Shown here: positions 15,308 through 25,129 of the stretch, one piece after another
Numbering within the stretch: the stretch's first letter is position 1
How the letters are laid out: each line of letters begins with the position of its first letter
NCBI GenBank assembly: GCA_963556495.2
Contig: OY747715.1
Span: forward strand, 14,931,239 to 14,995,238
Reading direction: 5' to 3'
Source of the DNA: Valencia hispanica
Lineage: Eukaryota; Chordata; Actinopteri; Cyprinodontiformes; Valenciidae
DNA length: 64,000 bases
The notes under the pieces: generated by a model
Databases searched by the model: none
What the model was told of the DNA's origin: nothing
What the model saw: the letters and a program-made list of their open reading frames with translations, nothing else
Program-made: the position numbers and the translations under genes

Positions 15308-15840
15308 TTGACAGGATAGCTATTGGTCGTGTCCTCCATAAATTTGGCGTTTATGGAAGAGTGAAACGAAGCTATCATACAAAACGGTGTGTATGGTAGA
15401 AAACTCACATTAGCCTAAACACATCATCCCCACAGAGAAACATAGTGGTGGCAGTATCATGCTGTGGTATGCATTCCTTCAGCACTGGCAAGGAAGCTGC
15501 TCAGAGTTGTTGGGAGGATGGATGGAACTAAGGGTTCACCTTCCATCAGTTGCAAGCCTTAACATTTGATGCTTATAGACGCTCTTCATCCATTTGTAAA
15601 GAAGTATGCGCAGAAATGTTAGCCTAAAGTTTATAGAGACATACCCCCAAAAAATACTTTTATGTATTATAAAACACATGCTTGTGAGGCTAGATATTAT
15701 GTATTTTTTTACTTTTTAATTGTAAAAAAAGAAGAAAACATTGGAAAACCTATATCCCTTTCCTTCCACTTCATGATTATGACCCATTCTGTGTTAGTCT
15801 GTCACATAAAATACCATTAAAATACAGTGATGTTTGTGGT

Positions 15841-16090
15841 AGTATATGTTCACTGCGTTGCTAGAATCTCAAAATGTATGATAAGATGGTATAGGACGTT
15901 AATACAGAGTAGCTAATGTAAAATATAATGCATCAGCAGGAAGTATAATAGTTTAAAGATGTAGAGAGTAAACTGTTTCCTCAAACTAAGAATTTGCTGT
16001 TTGCTTCAATTCACATGGTTTGGTTACATTAGATGAAAAAAATGAGGAGGAGGATTAGACCTTGGCCTTCAGTGTCCAGGTTACTGTGCC
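15841..16090. other. no recognised feature
   Basis: AT-rich spacer between the Tc1-like remnant and a CA microsatellite. Confidence 0.5.
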
Positions 16091-16099
16091 CTCCACTTA

Positions 16100-16172
16100 G
16101 TCACACTCACACACACACACAGACCCACACACCCACGTGCACACACACACACACACACACACTCATACACAC
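16100..16172 (+). repeat. interrupted (CA)n microsatellite
   Basis: CA units interrupted by GACCCACACACCCACGTG-type variants. Weaker CA-rich sequence continues to about 16300. Confidence 0.9.
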
Positions 16173-17164
16173 AGGCAGGGAGAACCGTGCTGTAATCTGG
16201 GAGGCAGGAAACAAAGGGCCTCGTTAATGCAGAGACTCGCATGGGCCTTTGATGTGGAGCCAAGCCATTCACTCCTCGTTCCTTGCACACACACACATGC
16301 ATAGACAGAGAATGGCAGACACATGCACAAGTGCCTTTTACCACAGAACGAAGGAAAATGCTAAAAAGAGAATAATCTGCCTGTGTTGAGGCAACGGGGC
16401 TGCTATTTAAAGCTTCTTGTATAAGATCTAAACCAACACGCTTATAAGCCACAAGGCTACGCAACTCTTTTTTTCCTATTACCCATTCTTGCCCCGTATT
16501 GTGATAGCAGTTCCCATCATTGCCCTTTTATTTTAGTAATCACAATACTAAACTGTCATCACTGTATGAAAGTAGGGGCTTTAAATTATTATTGGATACT
16601 TGAATTAGTCATTACATCTCAATGAGACTATTTACCAACATACAAGTGTCTAAATCAATTATGCACAAACACGCTGGTTTCATAAGAAAGCAGCATTTTG
16701 TTTGGTATCCAGATGTAGTCCAAGTTCTGACAGCAGATGTTTCAGACCTGCAGAAGTCACTGCTGACTCGGTGGTGCTGGGTTGCAGGGTAGCCCGGAAG
16801 CAGGATGAGCTGCAAGTCTTGGTACAGACATGCAAAAGTTCTTTGAGAAATGTTTTTATTCAAAGCTGCTACTTTTTACTTTATGGTTGTATTATCCTCT
16901 TTATTTGATTTTTTTTTCATTTCTTAGAGTTTTCATGTAATTATCTTCGTATATTGCTTTTAATCTTTTTTTAAACATATTTCTTTAATATGTGTGTGTT
17001 TAAAAGTTAAAAAAGGTGAAACGGATATGCTCAGTTTCCTACGCCGCAATGAAAGGTATTTTTGTAAGTTGAATTTTCACTTTTATGTCCCAGTTAAATT
17101 TTTCTGATCATCAATTAAATGTCAACATCAAAGATAAGATGAATAATTACTAAAACAGTTTTTG
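16173..17164. other. no recognised gene or repeat
   Basis: Intergenic sequence. Short ORFs on both strands near 16612-16908 show no domain. Confidence 0.5.
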
Positions 17165-17905
17165 ATTTATAATTTAATTATTAAGGGTAAAAAACAACAA
17201 TCAAACCAACCTGAACCTATGGAAAAAATAAGCACCCTCACCTTGTTAAATCATGAATTAACTGGCATTAACCACAGTTTTTGCAGAGTGGAGTTCAGTT
17301 TCAACAGTAAAACTTGATTGTCAAACCTATGGAATAAATAAATCACTTAGAAACAACCTGTGTGATGACATAAGATTGGCTAAAAAAATCTGAAAAAGCA
17401 ACCCACCATGCCCTGATCTAAAGAAATGCAGAACAGATGAAAAAATAATTGCCATCTGTTGGTATGGAAAGGGTTACATAGTCATTTCTAAGGCTTTGGG
17501 AATCCTGACAGAAATTATCTATGAATGGAGAAAACATCAACAGTAGTGAACCTTCCCAGGAGTGGTCAGCCTACCAAGATTACTCCCAAGAGTACATAGA
17601 CTACTCATCCAGGAGGTAATAAAAGACACAAATCTATAGTGGAAGCTTTTTGGAAGGTCCTGGTACAATTTGTGTAAAACAAACAATATTTCAAAAAATG
17701 AACGTCATACCTACAGTCAAACATGGTGGTGGTAGTGTGATGGTATGGGGCTGCTTTGGTGTTTTAGGACTTAAATAACGCGAACTCAAGCACACTTAGG
17801 TTATGTAACAAGACGATGATCCAAAGTACAATTGAAAGTTCATCTCTGAATAGCTTTGAGAAGGCAAAAGGAATGTTTTGGGAGGGCCTAGTCAAAGTCT
17901 GGACT
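17165..17905 (+). mobile_element. Tc1-like transposon fragment (second family)
   Basis: The plus strand shows GAACCTTCCCAGGAGTGGTC, AGAGTACATAGACTACTCAT and CATGGTGGTGGTAGTGTGAT, typical of a fish Tc1-like transposase family different from the 6 kb element. The reading frame is broken repeatedly. Confidence 0.8.
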
Positions 17906-17999
17906 TAGGCATGACTGGTATGACCTTAAGCTGGCTGTTCATGCTTGAAAATCCTCCAGTTGAAATAAAACCACTCTACATAGATAATAAAGGGTGGCG

Positions 18000-18175
18000 G
18001 GCTGGAGAATGATGTGGTTCTTTGTACTACTGCCTTGCAAGAACAAGGTTCTTGGTTCAAATACCGCCCAGGGCCTATTGTGGAGTTTACATGGTTTTCC
18101 TGGACATGTATGAGCTCTCTCTGGGCACTTTGGCGTCTTCCCATACAGTCCAAAAACATACTTGACCTCTAATAC
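18000..18175 (+). mobile_element. tRNA-type SINE, 5' part
   Basis: The head reads TGCCTTGCAAGAACAAGGTT and TTGGTTCAAATACCGCCC (B-box-like). The body (GTGGAGTTTACATGGTTTTC, CCCATACAGTCCAAAAACAT) follows the common fish SINE with the GTGGAGTTTGCATGTTCTCC core. The 3' GATGGATG tail is missing. Confidence 0.75.
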
Positions 18176-18987
18176 TTTTTTGTCGAGGCTGATGTTACAC
18201 ATATGTGCAGTGAATCCTTAAAGGGAACTCGAAATGTTAGTGTTTGATGAATGTTCTGTATACGTGTATATCAACACCAAAAGGTATATTTATGTAAGTG
18301 GACACTCTTACCTTACAAGAAAATCATCCCTACAGTCAGACCGATTATTTTGGACTTTACAGTTCAGTATTTTCCTATGTTTAGAAAAATCTAACATTTA
18401 TCATATTTGTCCTTATAAAACATTTTACAACTTCGTCTGATTATTACCATCAGAGATACTCCTGTTGTTTATACTTTTTAAGTGGTCAATCCCATTTGTA
18501 GTGTACTTTGAAGCAGAAAGCTGGAGCTGTTTGGTTAGTGTGGCCTTGCTGTTGTTCTCCTCTGCAGAACCAACCTGATATTAGTGGTCTGTGTGTTCGC
18601 CGCAGTTAGAGAGGCCTGCCTCTGTCCGATGACGGTTCTGCCCAAAGCTCTTCATCTAAGGAAACAGGATATTAACAGCCTCAATGAGTCTCTTGTTGGT
18701 CCTATTCAGCTCCTTTGTTTGTGTTTAGGTTTCACTGCTTTCCAGCTTAACAGTTTTATGTTCCTTAATGGTAACAACTCACAACAGTTTGCCTTGTTGG
18801 TTTTGGGGTTTGTCTCAGTTTAAGCAAGAACATTCTTTTTGTTTTCTTAAACCTCCATGATGATAAGAACCGCATCAGTATTATAAATACAAGCGTTTCT
18901 GCACATTTGCATAAACACATCATGCACAAGTGTGTTATGTCATAAAATAACTTATTTGACATTCAGCATTATTATTGTCAAAATGAT

Positions 18988-18988
<1 letters not shown>
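18176..18988. other. no recognised gene or repeat
   Basis: Intergenic sequence; short ORFs without motifs. Confidence 0.5.

Positions 18989-19042
<54 letters not shown>
18989..19042 (+). repeat. (ATC)n microsatellite
   Basis: Eighteen ATC/TCA units. The poly-Asp ORF on the minus strand is an artefact. Confidence 0.97.
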
Positions 19043-19043
<1 letters not shown>

Positions 19044-19120
19044 CCAATATAATAGTAATAATAGTAATAATTATTTATTAAAATTATTATTTTTATATAT
19101 TTGTTATTTTTCTTATTCAT

Positions 19121-19520
19121 TCAATTGTTTATTAAACACTTTAGATAGGCTTTCACTGCAAATATGCATTCTTAAAATCGATGGATCTTGGAAAATATTA
19201 TTATTATTATTATTAATAATAATTATTATTATTTATCATAATTATTGTTTGTTATTGTATATTATTTGTATTTATTCTTCAATTGTTAATTAAAACCCTT
19301 TAGATACGCCTTCACTGCAAATATGCATGCTGAGAATAGATGGATCTTAGTAAATAATAATAATTATTAATATTATTACTGTCATTATTATTATTATTAT
19401 TACTACAATGATTGTTATTTACTTGTTATTATTGTATTTTTATTTAGCCATTTTATAAACACTTTACATAAGCTTTCACTGATAATATTATACATGCTGA
19501 AAATAGAAGGGTGGTTTAAA
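19121..19520 (+). repeat. three diverged ~160-bp tandem units with (ATT)n spacers
   Basis: A module containing TTAGATAGGCTTTCACTGCA, then AATATGCAT and GATGGATCTT, recurs starting near 19130, 19293 and 19455. The copies are separated by ATT/AAT trinucleotide-rich sequence, and similarity declines towards the third copy. Confidence 0.75.
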
Positions 19521-20757
19521 AAAATAAATAAATAAACAGTAATAATAATAATAACAATAATAATAATATTAATAGACAGCTGGTATAAATTGTATAAATA
19601 TTTTCTTTTCATATTAAGCACATTTTTGATGGCAAATGTAGTGTATAATATTCAGTTTTTCAGTGCTTTAAGCTTCAACTTCTAGAAATTATTATTTGGA
19701 TGTTTGAAAATTCTTTTATACACCTCAAAAAAGAAAAAAAAAAGTGGCAATAAATGCACATCCATTTTCTGCTAATCTAACAAGCAGACTTCATTCTTGT
19801 TGTCTTTTCTAACCTTTCATGAAAACCATAATGTTTAAAGCTGCAACTGAGGCAAATCTCAACATTTATCTCAGGCGAGTCCACCTTTACTTATTGGTCA
19901 GCTTGGCTGCTAAGAGGCTGGAAAATGTGGAGGCTTTTTAAACTCACTTTCTTACTAGAGCAGGAAGCAACTTGTGGTGGTCCTTATGAGTTTGCCATAC
20001 AGAGTTCACAGATGGTCCGGTATGAGGACTTTGATGTACATGGTAGAGCAGGGCAGAGAGTGTGGGTGGTCATGTCCACATTGATGCTGTGGGCAAGCTC
20101 AAGGATAGTGGTTAGTGATGGTTTCACGTCGATTCACACTAGTCTTTGTGTAGATATTCTAAATCCTTTCCTATTCCTGCAGAATTAAAACCTACATTAC
20201 ATTTTTTTCTTAGGCATTTATCCATCAGCCCTGTTGTATTTCAAATTGTAGATAGAAGTAACTTTGTAAATGTGTGCCAGCAGCCAGTTAAAGTAGCTGC
20301 ATCTGTTCTGTGGGAGGGACCTACATGAAAGCAGGCACACTTTGTAAAATGCAGATGCCACACACACAAACCTCAGTGACAGCTGTGACATACCAGATAA
20401 TTTACCTACGATGACAAGGATCAAAACTAAAACACAATTCAAATTACAACCTAAACAGATCCTCTATTGTGTTCGCTCTTCTTGAGGTTTTTTTTTCCTG
20501 AGAAAAGAAAAGAAAAGATGTCACCAACCCAAGGAGATCAGAGCACTCGCAAACTAAGCCTCCATTTGGCCTGATGGCAGGCCTATTAAATGTGTGCGTC
20601 CACAGTGGTCTCTTTTTAGTGGTGAGTAGGCGGCTCGCAGTCCTGCAGTTGACGGTTAGCAGCCGATTTTGGGATCGGTTTTTCCGCAGCAACGGGACTG
20701 ATGTGGCTGGGAGGAGGATGTGGATTCCTGTGATGGATCATTGTTTAGGTTTGGGGA
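19521..20757. other. no recognised gene or repeat
   Basis: Intergenic sequence, including a moderately G+C-rich part at 20560-20740 with overlapping ORFs on both strands but no recognisable product. Confidence 0.45.
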
Positions 20758-20788
<31 letters not shown>

Positions 20789-20793
20789 TGTGT

Positions 20794-20825
<32 letters not shown>

Positions 20826-20826
20826 C
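20758..20826 (+). repeat. (GT)n microsatellite with GC interruptions
   Basis: GT units broken by GCGC; the Cys-Val ORFs across it are artefacts. Confidence 0.95.
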
Positions 20827-21044
20827 CACACAGCCCCACTCAGTTGGAGGATCAGGGATTCTGGATCAAACCAACAATTTGAACAGACAGAAATGCAAAG
20901 AAACATCTGGAATAAAACAACATACTAGCTTTAAACATTTGGGCATGCATTTGGAAGTCCATTGTAATGGCTGGAAGAAGTGATTGGTGGACAAAAATGT
21001 AAAATAACTTCAAAAATCAAAAGTTATTATCCTGTCAAATGTAC

Positions 21045-21662
21045 CTGTAATCCTTGAATTATTTCAGATTTTGTCATGTTTTAATCACAACTTTAAAGTT
21101 ATTTATTGAAATTTTGTGCATTTTTATCATTCTGGACTGGAATGAAAATAATCAATAGTTTATAATTTTTTTTAAATAACAAAACTCTGAAAGGTGTGAC
21201 ATGTAGAAGTATTGCAGTGAACCACCATTCTTTTTGGGGTACGTCTCTATCTGCTTTGCACATGTAGATACAAAAAAAAGATACTAGATACTGAAACCTG
21301 TGCCCATCCTTAATTGCAAAATCGCTCAAGTCGGATGGGACAGGAAGCTTCTGTGAACAGGAATCATCAAGTACTACCCCTGATTCTCAGTTAGATTTAG
21401 ATCTGGGAATTGACTGGGTCATTCTAAAACAATTATGATTTGATCTAAAGCACTTCATTGTAGCTCTGGCTGTGTGTTTAGGCTCACTGTCCTGCTGAAA
21501 GGTGAACCTTTGTCCAAGTCTGAAGTCTTTTGCAGCCTCTAACAGGTTTTCGTCCAGGAATTTTTACATTCATCCATCTTCTCATAAACTCTGACCAGCT
21601 TCCCGGCCCCTGGATCACACTGTGAGGATAGCTCTTATTCCATGGATCCCATTTTTACCCAG
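21045..21662 (-). mobile_element. Tc1-like element fragment
   Basis: The reverse-orientation hallmarks are GGGGTACGTCTCTATCTGCT, ATTGTAGCTCTGGCTGTGTG and CACTGTCCTGCTGAAAGGTG. The family is the same as at 6.2-7.9 kb. The 5' part of the transposase is missing where LINE-derived sequence begins at about 21663. Confidence 0.8.
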
Positions 21663-22170
21663 TCTCTTTCTTAGATGCTTCTGTGCTGTTGCATGTCCTT
21701 CCTCCCAGCAGCTGTAAGACTTTTACAACCATCAGCGCTCTCAACAAACTTAAACACAATAAGTGTTTACATCCCTGCCGTTATTTGCAGTTTATTTCAT
21801 TTCTTATACACAATCTGTTGTTTTTATGTGCAAGTATGCATGCACATTGTGTACATTTCTTTAAAATTACTCTACTCAGCTGCACATTCCTTTTCATCTC
21901 TGACCATGCTACTTTTTATAAACAGTACGGTATCAATCTTCCTGTGTTGTAACTTTTTCCTTTCTGTACAATCACTTTTTTATAGTTTTTGTTATATATT
22001 ACCTTTAAGGGAATTTGCATGCTTTTATCTGCCTGTGACTTTGCTGCTGGAACACCCAAATTTCCCCTTAATAAAGGATATACAATTAAGGAGTTCTATT
22101 CTATTCTATTCTATTCTATTCTATTCTATTCTATTCTATTCTATTCTATTCTATTCTATTCTATTCTATA
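21663..22170 (+). mobile_element. LINE 3' end with (TTCTA)n tail
   Basis: The block starts with CCAGCAGCTGTAAGACTTTT, resembling the end of a fish LINE reverse-transcriptase ORF. A T-rich 3' UTR follows, then TTTCCCCTTAATAAAGG just before the simple tail, as in L2/Rex1-type fish LINEs. About 15 TTCTA units (22095-22168) follow. The 166-codon ORF at 21675-22175 is 3' UTR and microsatellite, not a gene. Confidence 0.65.
22095..22168 (+). repeat. (TTCTA)n pentanucleotide array
   Basis: About 15 near-perfect units forming the tail of the LINE fragment. Confidence 0.97.
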
Positions 22171-22194
22171 ACTGATGAACTAACAATACAAAAG

Positions 22195-22542
22195 AGAAAG
22201 ATAAGGCCATGCTCAATGGACTCTTTAAACTAGCCAATCACATGGCAGCAACTAAGTACATTTAGGCATCTAGGTGTGTTGTAGATGACTTCAAACAGAG
22301 CATCAGAGTAGGGAAGAAAGGGGATTTTAAAGTCTTTGAATGGAGCATATTGTTGGTTTTAGATCAGATGATCTGAGTGTTTCAGACACAGTTGATCTAC
22401 TGGGGTTTTCACTCACCACCCTCTGAGTATTATCCTCAAAAAAGGAAATATTCAGTGAGCAGGAGTTGTGTGCATGAAAATGCCTTGTTGTTTTCCGGTA
22501 CTAGCAATGTGTAGTTAAAAACGTGGCCAGTGATTGCATATA
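22195..22542 (+). mobile_element. internally deleted Tc1-like transposon
   Basis: The left part carries CATGGCAGCAACTAAGTACA, then GGGAAGAAAGGGGATTTTAA (start of a Tc1 transposase, Met-Gly-Lys-Lys-Gly-Asp-like) and on to CATGAAAATGCCTTGTTGTT. It then jumps directly to the 3' end of the same family, CCGGTACTAGCAATGTG with GTGGCCAGTGATTGCATAT. Most of the transposase gene is missing, as in a MITE in the making. Confidence 0.7.
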
Positions 22543-22639
22543 AGCATAGACATTCAAGGCGATGGCATGCAGACGCAAACAATTAAGACGATTATAAGAG
22601 CCAGTCCATCACAGAGATTTACGGTACAACCATACAACC

Positions 22640-22852
22640 TTGCACACACAAAACCAAAGACAATTAAGAAACACCTAACAGTCGTGTTTTTGGACTGTGG
22701 GAGGACGCTAGAGAACCCATGCATGCATGTGGGGAACATGCAAACTCCATGCAGAAAGACCCCATACCAGGATATGAACCTAGAAGCTTCTTGATGCAAG
22801 GCAACAGTGCTACCAACTGCTCCACTGTGCAGCCCATGAGCAAAGCATCCAC
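22640..22852 (-). mobile_element. tRNA-type SINE (reverse orientation)
   Basis: The reverse complement reads the SINE head GGTAGCACTGTTGCCTTGCA, a degenerate B box, GGAGTTTGCATGTTCCCC, and CTCCCACAGTCCAAAAACA. It is the same family as 18000-18175. Overlapping ORFs on both strands here are SINE-derived. Confidence 0.75.
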
Positions 22853-24599
22853 CAGAATTAATTTCCAGATTGAAACAAATAACTTTATCCATCCCAAACT
22901 CTTATATTTTAGCTGCCCTTTCAAAGGCAGAAATGTAGTTATTTTTCTTATAAAACTGCATACATAATGCATGGGTATAGTTATGATTACTGTTTTTTGG
23001 AAAATAATTTGTCAAGCCTAATCCAAAAATAGATTTATCTTCATGTGGACCTTTGCTGTAGACAATGTCAGCTTTATTGATATGAACCCCCCCCCAAAAG
23101 CCTTTTCTTATATGCATTTTTATTAAAGTTTTCTCCAAAGATTAGCCTTCTTGTTTATTCATATCATATAATATGCAAAGAAACTTATCCTTATAACAAT
23201 AAGTGGATTTGTTGCTGGTCATGAGGCTTAGGTGGCCACTCTCCTGGCAGAGGGAGCTAGACTGACCTCTTGAGGTGCATGAGGGGAAATAATAACAGAA
23301 GGTGTGAGCAAAAATAGTTACAGGATTTGCATCAGTTTGTGTTTAAAAGAAGTAGGCCCATTTTAAAATTAAAAGCCTAAATCAGGATCATCACATGAAA
23401 AAATAACTGAGCTGATTTTATAATTTTTAAAGAGAAAGAAATAAAGATTGTATATAGAAATAAAGATTTTGGGAGTTCGTATCAGTGGATGCATTTTGCA
23501 GCCTGAAGTTCAAAACATCTGTAATCATACTTATCCAGAATCAGAAAGCAAATTATCACATTCATCTCAACCAGACTTTAAAAAGTGATTCACATCTGGG
23601 TTTGATGACAAAATATTTTCAATTCTTTTCAGATTTTTATTTCATTTTCTCTGCAAATGAATGGAGATGTGGCATGTGAAACAGTAAACATCTGGATTTA
23701 TTGGACATTTTACTACAACTGGAAGACTAATGTAGAACATAGACATCATTTTTTTTCACTGTGACTAGTGTCGCATGAGAAGTTATTGACGCCAGAAGAG
23801 TTACGACTCTGGGCCGCTCTGGGAGGCTGATTAACGGGGGTTGAGAGAACCTGGCTTATCCACTGAATGGACTTTTAAACAGCCTGTTTTTCACTGACTA
23901 AGTTTTATGATCCAAACTAAAGACTCATTTAAAACCCACTTAAAACAGGCTGCATGACTGTAGAATTTGCATTAGCATTCGTCTTAAAAGACAGCATGGG
24001 TCTTAGTTTCTTTAAACATTTGGACAGTTTTCCACTGAGTCAAGATTAGACGATAAACTGTATTTTGTATCTGGATTGAGTTGTAAATACTTGCTGTTAT
24101 GCAAACTTGTTTCCCATGCAGGTGCTCTATGATAGCAACGATCTTTTAAAAAAGGTTTAAAAAACTGCAACAAATCTGGAAGAACCCATGTGCAGATGTG
24201 TAATATGAAGCCGGATGTGTTTTTCTTTACTGCACAGTGTCTATTTGAGAACTGTCACAGGACGATTTACATGTCAAGCTGAAGCAAAATAAAATAAATC
24301 CCACTGATATGGAATCAGCGAGCCTATCTGCCAGCCGGGTGGCGTGTCTGAGAAGCTGAGGCTCTTGTAATCCTTTCGCTGGGACTTGCCTCTTCTGTGT
24401 GACAGTGGGGAAAATTGGGGGGGGGGGGTTAATTACAATAATTCAAAACAAATAAATGTTTGGCAAGCCCTTAAAAGCTTTGGAAATTTCTTCTCTTTTT
24501 TTTGTAGATTGATGCAACTTTTGGGTCTCCAAACCACCAGCTTTGATGGTTTCACTCAGGGAGCGGGAACACAGATTGGATATTCAACTGTTGAGCTCA
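22853..24599. other. no recognised gene or repeat
   Basis: Intergenic sequence with short homopolymers (C-run near 23088, G-run at 24418-24428). The stretch around 24200-24410 is of higher complexity, but nothing in it identifies a function. Confidence 0.45.
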
Positions 24600-25000
24600 A
24601 CTGTCTGTCTCTGTTTCTCTTCTTCTCTCAGGATTCCTCCTTTGTCGCCTTTATGTTCACTCTCTGTTTCCTTTTCTCTTTACAACTTCCTCTTTCTTTT
24701 TTCTCTTTCACTTTTTGTTTTGTTCTCCTCACATTTTCATATCTTAGAAGTTTCATTTCCTTAACCAAATGCCTATTAATATGCATAATAAGGGCATATT
24801 AGGTAATAATTACTCATTATTACATACCTATTAATTGTTTGTCCTAACTGACTGATTTTTTCAAAGACTGGAAGTTTGTTTTTTGTGTCTTTTTTTGTCT
24901 TTTTCCTTTCGTCTTTTTTGTTTTTCAATTTTTTCTTTCTCTTCTTCTTTACTTTTCTTTTCTTTCTTGTTGCTCTCTATTTTTTTAATTCTTTTTCTAA
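24600..25000 (+). repeat. pyrimidine-rich low-complexity tract
   Basis: Mostly T and C with TTTTTCTTT-like runs. ORFs rich in Phe, Ser and Leu across it are compositional. Confidence 0.8.
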
Positions 25001-25129
25001 TCAAGATCTAGTAATGATAACCTCAGCCCAAGAATATATCTGTAAACACCAGAGACCCCACATCTATGTGTGTGTGTGAGCATGCTGGTGCATAAAAGGT
25101 TTCTCCATAAGAGTGTTCGATAGCTGGTG

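Larger units (their letters stand above)
13612..15840 (+). mobile_element. Tc1/mariner-like element, split by an hAT insertion
   Basis: The left part (13612-13912) carries the inner terminal region (CTGTGAAGGCCTCGGAGG, GTTTGTTAGAGAACATTAG) and the start of a Tc1 transposase (GTCCACCTAAACTAAAAGGC, GAAGCAGCCAAGA). The right part (15308-15840) resumes the same gene (ATTGGTCGTGTCCTCCATAA, GTGGTGGCAGTATCATGCTG) and ends in a degenerate TIR (ACCATTAAAATACAGTGATG). The family resembles the 6.2-7.9 kb element but lies in the opposite orientation. Frameshifts and stops throughout make it a dead copy. Confidence 0.8.

Noticed and set aside
16033..16464. Overlapping ORFs rich in Thr-His and Cys-Val
   Set aside because: They are (CA)n/(GT)n microsatellite translations, as at 20574-20983.
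18935..19120. ORF with a poly-aspartate tract
   Set aside because: It is the (ATC)n array read on the minus strand, with no flanking domain.
21675..22175. 166-codon hydrophobic ORF that could pass for a membrane protein
   Set aside because: It is T-rich LINE 3' UTR followed by (TTCTA)n; the hydrophobicity comes from T-rich codons.
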